Below are positions 25,107 through 31,785 of a stretch of DNA of 64,000 nucleotides, one piece after another (positions within the stretch are counted from its first letter, which is position 1; each line of letters opens with the position of its first letter). The position numbers and the translations under genes were made by a program. This stretch comes from RGIG6353 sp964650465 (GTDB lineage: Bacteria; Bacillota; Clostridia; Oscillospirales; SIG627): NCBI GenBank assembly GCA_964650465.1, contig CAZYTA010000011.1, positions 1 to 64,000 on the forward strand, written 5' to 3'. Below the pieces are notes generated by a model, which saw only the letters and a list, made by a program, of their open reading frames with translations, was not told the origin of the DNA and did not search any database.

Positions 25107-25125
25107 TTAAAAATGAGGTGAAATG

Positions 25126-26745
25126 ATGGAAAAGAGAAGAAATTCGCTTATTATCCAGGGCTCAATTCTTGCTCTTGCGGGAATTGTTACGAAGATAATT
25201 GGTTTTATATACAGAATTCCAATGGCAAATATGCTTGGTGAGCAGGGGAATGGAATCTATTCGGTATCCTTTGGCATTTACAATGTAGCTTTGACTTTGT
25301 CATCTTACAGCTTGCCCTTGGCGGTATCAAAATTAGTGTCGGCAAGGCTGGCAAAAAATGAGCCTAAAAACGCTTTTGTGCTTTTCAGACGCGCTTTGCT
25401 TTTTGCTGTTATTGCAGGACTTTGTGCTTTTTCTGTTTTGTTTTTCGGTGCGGAATGGCTGGAGGCTCTTTACAGCAGGGTGGGCTTGGCTCATCCGCTG
25501 AGAGTACTTGCCCCCACAGCGTTTACGGTTGCTCTTCTCGGAGTTTTCAGAGGATATTTTCAAGGACATTCAAATATGGTGCCCACGGCTTTGTCCCAGA
25601 TATTTGAGCAGATTATTAATGCGGTAGTAAGTATAATAGCAACTTACTTTTTTATTAAGGCTTATGCAGGTTCGCCGGATGTGGCATCAAGAGGTGCTGC
25701 CGGCGCCACAGCCGGTACTCTTGCCGGTGCTTTCGGTGCCCTTGTGATGATGGTATTGTTTTTTGCTTCCAAGTATAGAAGCATACAAAATGATGTTAAA
25801 GCAGATACAAGCGTGCAAGAGGGAAGAAAGACAGCTTATATCAGCATAATTACTACTATGATTCCCATTGTATTGAGTCAGTCAATTTACCAGATAGGCT
25901 TTACGGTAGACGATTTGATTTTTGGAAATATAATGGCAAATAAAGGAGTAGATGATGCTGTTGTAAGCTCTGTTCAAGGTGTTTTTAATACCCAGTACAC
26001 TCAGCTCATAAATCTTCCTATAGCAATTGCCACAGCGCTTGCGGCATCGGCGTTGCCGAGTATAGTAAACCTTTTTACGCAAGGGAGGCACGAAGAAAAA
26101 AACAGCAAAATTGCAGGTGTCATTAAGCTGACAGCGGCAATTTCCATACCGTCTGCAGTAGGACTTGCGGTTCTTGCAAGACCTATAATTACATTACTGT
26201 TTCCAAACCTTGTTGACTACAGGGAAATAGCCATAAAGCTTTTACAGTTTGGTTCTTCGGCGTGCGTTTTCTATTCGCTTGCAACGATTACGACCTCTGT
26301 TCTGCAGGGGAATAACAGAATGCGAACCCCCGTTGTAAACTCCTTCATATCTTTTTTGCTTCATATTGCAATTATTTATCCTTTGTTGCGCTTTACCGAC
26401 CTTTCTGTATATGCACTGCTGATTGGCGATATCACTTTTCCTCTTGTGATTGTGTTCCTTAATATTAGGTCACTGAAAAAAACAGGTTATACATTGGAAG
26501 TGAAAAAAACTTTATTGCGTCCTTTTGCTGTTTCTTTGATAATGGGAGTGGCTGCATGGCTTGTCAGCTTTGTATGTGTAAAGCTTGGAGTTCACAGTGT
26601 AATCTCTTTGGGTGGTACATTAATCGTTGCTGTTTGTATTTATGCGGCTTTTGTTCTTAAGATGCAGGTATTTACAGACGAGGAAATATTGGATCTTCCT
26701 ATGGGCGGCAGAATACTAAGACTAAAGCAGAAAATTTGTAAATAA
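25126..26745 (+). CDS. SpoVB/Wzx-type polysaccharide flippase (MATE/MOP superfamily)
   Basis: 539 residues with about 14 hydrophobic helices. The N-terminus IIQGSILALAGIVTKIIGFIYRIPMANMLG and GIYSVSFGIYNVALTLSSYSLPLAVSKLVS match the Polysacc_synt/SpoVB group that flips lipid-linked cell-wall precursors. SpoVB is needed for spore cortex synthesis, and vegetative relatives include MurJ-like proteins. The second of two adjacent ATGs (25126) gives 7-base spacing from GAGG. A short basic tail ends the protein. The role could be cortex or vegetative wall; sequence alone does not separate these. Confidence 0.85.
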   Translation: MEKRRNSLIIQGSILALAGIVTKIIGFIYRIPMANMLGEQGNGIYSVSFGIYNVALTLSSYSLPLAVSKLVSARLAKNEPKNAFVLFRRALLFAVIAGLCAFSVLFFGAEWLEALYSRVGLAHPLRVLAPTAFTVALLGVFRGYFQGHSNMVPTALSQIFEQIINAVVSIIATYFFIKAYAGSPDVASRGAAGATAGTLAGAFGALVMMVLFFASKYRSIQNDVKADTSVQEGRKTAYISIITTMIPIVLSQSIYQIGFTVDDLIFGNIMANKGVDDAVVSSVQGVFNTQYTQLINLPIAIATALAASALPSIVNLFTQGRHEEKNSKIAGVIKLTAAISIPSAVGLAVLARPIITLLFPNLVDYREIAIKLLQFGSSACVFYSLATITTSVLQGNNRMRTPVVNSFISFLLHIAIIYPLLRFTDLSVYALLIGDITFPLVIVFLNIRSLKKTGYTLEVKKTLLRPFAVSLIMGVAAWLVSFVCVKLGVHSVISLGGTLIVAVCIYAAFVLKMQVFTDEEILDLPMGGRILRLKQKICK

Positions 26746-26891
26746 CAGAATTTTGACCTCAAATAACATAAGAAGTTTTAAAATACGAAATATTATGCAC
26801 AATATCGACAATTTTTTTGCCTGAAATATATTTGTTTTGTAAAAAATAACAACTATTGTTAAACAAATGTGAATTTTATTCAAAAAAATAC

Positions 26892-26919
26892 TTGACATAT
26901 ATTAAAAAAATGTTATAAT
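26892..26919 (+). promoter_or_regulatory. Promoter of sigH
   Basis: TTGACA (26892-26897), 16 bases, TATAAT (26914-26919). Confidence 0.75.
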
Positions 26920-26976
26920 CTAATTAATAGGTTTTTTAGACTCAGCATACTGAACGGGTCGGTGGAGTATATACTT

Positions 26977-27555
26977 ATGTCGCATGTACACAGTGAGTTA
27001 GTGAGGTTCGTAAAAAGCGGAGATGCTGATGCTTTTTTGAAACTGAAATCTGATTTTGACAGTGTGTTGCGTTCTATAACCGCACAGTGCGATGTTGACT
27101 CCAACGAAAAAGAAGATTTGTATCAAGAGGGCTTGATTGGCCTTTATAAGGCTGCTTTAGCTTATGATGAAAACAACGGAGCTCCTTTTTCGGTGTTTGC
27201 CCGTGTCTGTATTAAGCACAGCATTGATTCTGCATTAAGAATATATTACGGCAAAAAGAATTATCCGATTCGTTCCTATCTTCCCATAGATTATGACGGG
27301 GACGAAGCCAAGGAAGTTCAAGGTCTTGGTCCGGTTACAGAACCCGAGCGGCTTTTGATTGAGAAGGAGAGTTATCTTACTCTCTTGAATATAATTGATG
27401 ATTCTCTTTCAGCGTTTGAAAGAGATGTGTTGAAATTGTATGTTCAAGGCAGGTCGTATGGGGAAATATCCAAGCGGTTAAAGGTGTCAGCCAAATCTGT
27501 TGACAACGCAATTCAACGCATCCGAGGCAAGCTGAAGTTATTTATCCGAACTTAA
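26977..27555 (+). CDS. sigH: RNA polymerase sigma factor SigH (Spo0H)
   Basis: 192 residues. Sigma-70 region 2 (EDLYQEGLIGLYKAALAYDENNG, then FARVCIKHSIDSALR) and region 4 (LSAFERDVLKLYVQGRSYGE, then KSVDNAIQRIRGKLK) closely follow SigH of spore formers, including the IP-x-x-SYLPID linker. SigH starts the transition to sporulation. ATG 26977 with GGTGGAG upstream is preferred; GTG 26962 would sit on that site. The neighbours, a zinc-ribbon gene and rlmB, recall the rlmB-sigH neighbourhood conserved in Firmicutes, which supports the name. Confidence 0.88.
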   Translation: MSHVHSELVRFVKSGDADAFLKLKSDFDSVLRSITAQCDVDSNEKEDLYQEGLIGLYKAALAYDENNGAPFSVFARVCIKHSIDSALRIYYGKKNYPIRSYLPIDYDGDEAKEVQGLGPVTEPERLLIEKESYLTLLNIIDDSLSAFERDVLKLYVQGRSYGEISKRLKVSAKSVDNAIQRIRGKLKLFIRT

Positions 27556-27690
27556 TGTAAACTTTAAACATCAGCCAATATGTCTGTATAGCTTAAATAA
27601 AGCGCTCTTTTGAGAGATGACGGTGAGACTCCGTTTACGGACTTTGCCGAAAAGGCGATAAATTATTTTTTAACCGAGAGAGGTAACCAA

Positions 27691-27969
27691 ATGTACGAGG
27701 ACAAGACATTAATCTGCAAAGAATGTGGCAAGGAGTTTGTATTTTCAGCAGGCGAGCAGGAATTCTACGCTGAAAAGGGTTTGACAAACGAGCCTCAGAG
27801 ATGCAAGGAGTGCCGCGATGCAAGAAAAGCTAACGGTAAGGCTCCCAGAGAATTATTCACAACAGTATGTGCTAATTGCGGCGGAGAGGCTAAGGTTCCC
27901 TTCCAGCCCAGCAATGATCGCCCTGTTTACTGCAGTGCGTGCTTCTCAGCAATGAAAGAGCAGCAGTAA
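27691..27969 (+). CDS. Small zinc-ribbon protein
   Basis: 92 residues with two zinc-ribbon units. The first has CKECGKEFVFSAGEQEFYAE and a CKECR pair (zf-trcl-like). The second has CANCGG and CSACF. The first unit resembles the probable zinc-ribbon domain (PF13451 type) common in Clostridia, whose function is unknown; nucleic-acid or protein binding is plausible. The ribosome site GAGAGGTAA lies 4-10 bases before ATG 27691; longer upstream starts have no such site. It sits between sigH and rlmB and has its own terminator. Confidence 0.85.
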   Translation: MYEDKTLICKECGKEFVFSAGEQEFYAEKGLTNEPQRCKECRDARKANGKAPRELFTTVCANCGGEAKVPFQPSNDRPVYCSACFSAMKEQQ

Positions 27970-27995
27970 TATATAATTACAGTGAGCAATTTCGA

Positions 27996-28023
27996 TGTGC
28001 AATAGTCTTTTGACTATTGCACA
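27996..28023 (+). terminator. Terminator of the zinc-ribbon gene
   Basis: 12-bp perfect arms (TGTGCAATAGTC and its complement) with a T4 loop, followed by a T-rich run. Confidence 0.9.
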
Positions 28024-28033
28024 TTTTTTGTTA

Positions 28034-28134
28034 TATAGGAAATTGCTCTGAATCAACCTCTCCGTTACACTTTATTTTTTTGTTTTGAAAAAGGTAAAGA
28101 TAGGCGAGAATTGCCGCCGACTCGCCGCTTTTTG
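28034..28134 (+). repeat. Dispersed intergenic repeat, diverged copy
   Basis: ATAGGAAATTGC, CAACCTCTCCGTTACAC, a changed T-rich middle, GATAGGCGAGAATTGCC, then a CG-rich hairpin and five T. It lies between two codirectional genes. Confidence 0.65.
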
Positions 28135-28342
28135 GTTCTTTGTCGAAAATTACCAAAATCAGCATTCCCGCTTTACAGCGTTTGTACTTTCCAAAGACTT
28201 TATATCTGCGGCTACTCACCGATTTTTTTCAAAATTATCAGATGTTTTTACAAAAGTCCTGTACAAAAGTCATTTTATGTGTTATACTTAAAAGAGAAGA
28301 AATTTGGTTCAATCGGTTAATTAAGAAAGAAAAGACATCATT

Positions 28343-29134
28343 ATGAAATATAAAAATGAATTTAAAAGACAAGATAATCAGGAGATGGATTTCGGACCCG
28401 ACGAAAATGTAGTGTGCGGCAGAAATGCAGTGCTTGAGCTTATTAGGTCAGGCAGAAGCGTTGATAAGCTTTTTGTCAAGCAAAATGATATAGAAGGCTC
28501 ACTCATCGTTATAGTGGCAGAAGCAAAAGCCCACGGCATTCCCATTGTTGAGGTCAAACGTGAAAAGCTTGACGAAATGGCAAAAGGCGTAATTCATCAG
28601 GGCGTTGTAGCCATGGCGGCGGCGAAGGAATATGTAAGCATAGACGACATTCTGAGTATAGCTGAAGAGCGCGGTGAAAAGCCTTTTATTGTTATTGCAG
28701 ATTCAATAAATGACCCTCATAATCTGGGTGCGGTTATACGAAATTGCGACGGCGCAGGAGTACATGGTTTGATTATCCCCAAAAGGCGATCAGCGGGTTT
28801 GACCGCAGTTACAGCTAAATCCTCAGCTGGTGCTATCGAGCATATTGCCGTTGCCAAGGTGTCAAATATTTCGTCGGCTATCAACGAGCTTAAGAAAAAG
28901 GGTGTTTGGATTGTCGGCTGCGAGGCCGGAGGTCAATCCTACGATTCAATAGATTATGATATGCCGCTTGCTTTGGTTCTCGGAAGCGAAGGTAACGGCA
29001 TGTCGGAGTTGGTAACAAAGAACTGTGATTTTATTGCATCTATTCCTATGCTCGGAAAGGTTAATTCTCTCAATGTTTCATGCGCATCTGCTGTAATACT
29101 TTTTGAGGCATCGAAAGCAAGAAGAGGTAAATAG
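28343..29134 (+). CDS. rlmB: 23S rRNA (guanosine-2'-O-)-methyltransferase RlmB (SpoU/TrmH family)
   Basis: 263 residues. An N-terminal substrate-binding domain (VVCGRNAVLELIRSGRSVDK) is followed by the SpoU methyltransferase domain with a trefoil knot. Motif 1 is DSINDPHNLGAVIRNCDGAG, motif 2 is LVLGSEGNGMS, and motif 3 is IPMLGKVNSLNVSCASAV. RlmB methylates 23S rRNA G2251 (E. coli numbering). The ribosome site is weak. It is followed after 13 bases by the P-type-ATPase-like gene, so those two probably form one transcript. Confidence 0.93.
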   Translation: MKYKNEFKRQDNQEMDFGPDENVVCGRNAVLELIRSGRSVDKLFVKQNDIEGSLIVIVAEAKAHGIPIVEVKREKLDEMAKGVIHQGVVAMAAAKEYVSIDDILSIAEERGEKPFIVIADSINDPHNLGAVIRNCDGAGVHGLIIPKRRSAGLTAVTAKSSAGAIEHIAVAKVSNISSAINELKKKGVWIVGCEAGGQSYDSIDYDMPLALVLGSEGNGMSELVTKNCDFIASIPMLGKVNSLNVSCASAVILFEASKARRGK

Positions 29135-29147
29135 AAAGGAATATCAA

Positions 29148-31499
29148 ATGAGCAAGTATAAATTCAAAAGAAAAGAGACAAATGTTCAAAGCGAAAATAA
29201 AATAATGAACGCTTCGGCATCTCCCGAAGAAAAAACAGCTGTTTTTGTAAAGCCTGCGGAGACAAAACACAGCCTTCCCGAAGAAGATAATACTGTTTTT
29301 TTGCCCTTTGAACCTGAAGAACACGAAGACAAAAAAATCGCCAAAAGAAAAGAAAAAGCACCGTCTCAGCCTTTCTTTTTCTCTTTTTCCGCATTTTCCA
29401 AAAACAAGGAAGACTCGGATGATTTATTCCCGGTGGAAGAGGTTGCTTCAAAGGTTGAGGACATATTCAATGAAGATGATATGTCGGTAGATGAGATAAA
29501 GGAGAATCTTGCCAGTGGTAAAACAGTGGACATTTCAGCTGTTTTTTCTGAAAAAGAACCGCCTAAAGCTGCTCCTGTTGATGAATTTGAATCAGCTGAT
29601 ACCGAAGAAGATACATATGAGGGAATAGAAGAGACGGCAATTGAAGAACCTGCTGTCGAAAACTATTACGAAGACAGTGTGAAGGAAAATGATTTTTCCG
29701 ACGACGAAGATGATATATATATCGACGGAGTGGGCGATGTTGATATTCCAAAGCCCAAGAAGGTAAAAAAAGTTAAAGAACAGGAAATCCGTGAGTATAA
29801 TAATCCTGATGAAAAGGAAGAGTTTACGGAAATATACAGAAAGAAGGGGCAGGCAGCATTACTGTCATTGATTGCAACTGTTATTTCCACACTTGTTCTT
29901 ATATATATTGAGACTAAAATCTTTCCGCATCCTCAATGGCTTATGCCCGGCAAATTCGGAATAGTCTTTCTTATGGCAGATTTGCAGTTTACCTTTATTT
30001 CTGCAATTTGCGTTTATAAGTCAATAATTTTGGGCGCTAAAAATCTGTTTACTTGGCAACCCGATAAAAACAGTGTTACCTTTGCAGCATTTGCTGTTGC
30101 GGTTATTCAGATTTTGCTTCATTTTATATTTAATAAGTTTTCTAAGGACATTTCTCTTTATTCTTCGATTTTTTCTGTCTGTGCTGTTGCTGCAGCTTTT
30201 GTTTCGTATATTGAGGCGCGACGTGAGCATATTTCTTTTAGAGTTGCGGCTTCAAGCGGAGCTAAAAATATAGTTACTCCATTGGATGAAAACTCTGTAG
30301 AGTGTAGCAAATTCAGCGAATATCTTCCCGAGTATGCCTCTGTATACAGAATGGGCAAAACTGAATTTGTGAGCGGATTTTTCAAAACCAATTCTCAGAA
30401 ATCTCCTTATAACGAGGCTTATAAGGTATCAATTCCCCTTGTTTTACTTGCTTCGCTCCTTTTTTCCGTACTCAGCTTGTCACTTGTTAAAGGTACAACA
30501 TCATGTGATGCTATTAACAATTTTGCTGTAGCGTTTATGATGGCGCTTCCTGTATCATCCTTGTTTACTGTTGCTTTGCCGTTTTTTATCACTTCTCTGC
30601 GTCTCTCACGCATGAAGTCTGCAATTATCGGAGAAGCATCGATTGATGAATTTGCAAACACTTCACTTGTTTCATTTTCTGATGTTGATGTGTTTAATCC
30701 CAAGGGAATTAAGATTACGTCAATAAAAACTTACGGAAAAAGCAGAATAGACAATACGTATCTTATAGCTGCGAAGGTATTTAATTTAGCCGGAGGACCT
30801 CTCAAAGAGGTATTTAACCGTTCTGTTATTTCCACTTCCGATGAAGATGCTGGAGATTGCATAACTTCGGTATGCGAAAACGGAATATGTGCCGAAATTG
30901 ATTCACATACCATTTATGTAGGTAATCAGGAATACATAGAAGCCAATGGCTTTACTCATATCGATGATGCAATTGACAGCACCTTCGTGTCATATAACGG
31001 CAGAATTTTGTATATTGCCATAGACGGAGAAATCAGTGCGAAATTCTATATCAAGTATGCGCTGGGTAAGAACTTTAAAGCTCTGCTTGATTCTTTCTGT
31101 AACTTAGGCATCTGCATAGCTGTTACCAGCCGTGACCCCAATCTTGATACCGATTTTGTTACACAGATATTGAAGGATGAGAATTATCCTATCGTTGTAG
31201 TAAAAGATACTAATGTTCCGTTCGGACAGGACAGTATGCCTTCGGAAGCTGTACAGAGCGGAGTTGTTTCGGCTTCTTCTGTTTCTAATATGCTTCGTAC
31301 ATTCCTGGCTGCTGATAAGCTTTCAAGGGTGATATCAATGAATACTTTAGCCAAGTATATAAGCTTGATATTTGCTTTCACTTTGGTGGTAGTAGCTTTT
31401 CTCGCAGACGGTTCACACGAAAAGGTTACCCCGCTGTTTATCCTGCTTTATCAGTTTATTTGGTCACTTCCCGTTATCGGAACATCTTTCTTTGGCTGA
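29148..31499 (+). CDS. Large membrane protein resembling a P-type ATPase without the DKTGT motif
   Basis: 783 residues. Residues 1-235 are soluble and highly charged (Glu/Asp/Lys), with no domain recognised. About six membrane helices follow from ~240 (ALLSLIATVISTLVLIYI and others). The region from MMALPVSSLFTVALPFFITS, through IIGEASIDEFANTSLVSFSD, lines up with the M4/M6-to-P-domain transition of P1B-type ATPases. However, where DKTGT should be the sequence reads SDVDVFNPKG (around 508-517), and the later TGD motif reads TSRD. Two further helices end the protein. ATP-driven phosphorylation seems lost; a sensory or structural role is possible. AAAGGA precedes ATG 29148. Confidence 0.6.
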   Translation: MSKYKFKRKETNVQSENKIMNASASPEEKTAVFVKPAETKHSLPEEDNTVFLPFEPEEHEDKKIAKRKEKAPSQPFFFSFSAFSKNKEDSDDLFPVEEVASKVEDIFNEDDMSVDEIKENLASGKTVDISAVFSEKEPPKAAPVDEFESADTEEDTYEGIEETAIEEPAVENYYEDSVKENDFSDDEDDIYIDGVGDVDIPKPKKVKKVKEQEIREYNNPDEKEEFTEIYRKKGQAALLSLIATVISTLVLIYIETKIFPHPQWLMPGKFGIVFLMADLQFTFISAICVYKSIILGAKNLFTWQPDKNSVTFAAFAVAVIQILLHFIFNKFSKDISLYSSIFSVCAVAAAFVSYIEARREHISFRVAASSGAKNIVTPLDENSVECSKFSEYLPEYASVYRMGKTEFVSGFFKTNSQKSPYNEAYKVSIPLVLLASLLFSVLSLSLVKGTTSCDAINNFAVAFMMALPVSSLFTVALPFFITSLRLSRMKSAIIGEASIDEFANTSLVSFSDVDVFNPKGIKITSIKTYGKSRIDNTYLIAAKVFNLAGGPLKEVFNRSVISTSDEDAGDCITSVCENGICAEIDSHTIYVGNQEYIEANGFTHIDDAIDSTFVSYNGRILYIAIDGEISAKFYIKYALGKNFKALLDSFCNLGICIAVTSRDPNLDTDFVTQILKDENYPIVVVKDTNVPFGQDSMPSEAVQSGVVSASSVSNMLRTFLAADKLSRVISMNTLAKYISLIFAFTLVVVAFLADGSHEKVTPLFILLYQFIWSLPVIGTSFFG

Positions 31500-31502
31500 T
31501 AT

Positions 31503-31600
31503 AAAAAGCGGCTAACAGCCGCTGACAACGCTCGCCTGTTGTAGCCTATATATGTATTCAAACAGGGTAAAACGGCGAGGTTGATTTCGAGAAATTTCCT
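31503..31600 (-). repeat. Dispersed intergenic repeat, full copy, reverse orientation
   Basis: On the minus strand it reads AGGAAATTTC, CAACCTCGCCGTTTTACC, TATATAGGCTACAACAGGCG, then AGCGGCT/AGCCGCT with a following T run. It begins 4 bases after the upstream stop codon. Confidence 0.8.
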
Positions 31601-31612
31601 GCATAAATTTAA

Positions 31613-31644
31613 AACACTACGGCAAGTTTTCTTGCCGTAGTGTT
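31613..31644 (+). terminator. Terminator between inverted repeat copies
   Basis: 14-bp perfect arms (AACACTACGGCAAG) with a T4 loop, then TTTT. It is flanked by two copies of the dispersed repeat in opposite orientation. Confidence 0.85.
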
Positions 31645-31653
31645 TTTTGTATC

Positions 31654-31754
31654 ATAGGAAATCGCATTAAAATCATCTCGCCGTTTTACCTTGCTTCGGT
31701 TTATACATTGGTTGCGATAGGTGAGCATTGCCGGTGGATGATAGCCGCTTTTTT
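31654..31754 (+). repeat. Dispersed intergenic repeat, diverged copy
   Basis: ATAGGAAATCGCATT, CATCTCGCCGTTTTACC, then GGTTGCGATAGGTGAGCATTG, and a degraded hairpin ending AGCCGCTTTTTT. The A-to-G change in GGTGAG is matched by nothing in the other arm, so pairing is weaker. Confidence 0.65.
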
Positions 31755-31785
31755 GAATTTTGAGCAGTCTTTCCACTCATTGCAT

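Larger units (their letters stand above)
27970..28342. other. Gene-free interval between the zinc-ribbon gene and rlmB
   Basis: It contains a terminator (27996-28023), one copy of the dispersed repeat (28034-28134) and, near rlmB, a possible promoter (TGTACA, 17 bases, TATACT around 28262-28290). Short frames here have no ribosome site and are rejected. Confidence 0.6.

Noticed and set aside
28031..28346. Several overlapping short frames before rlmB
   Set aside because: No ribosome sites; the stretch is better explained by a terminator, a repeat copy and a promoter.
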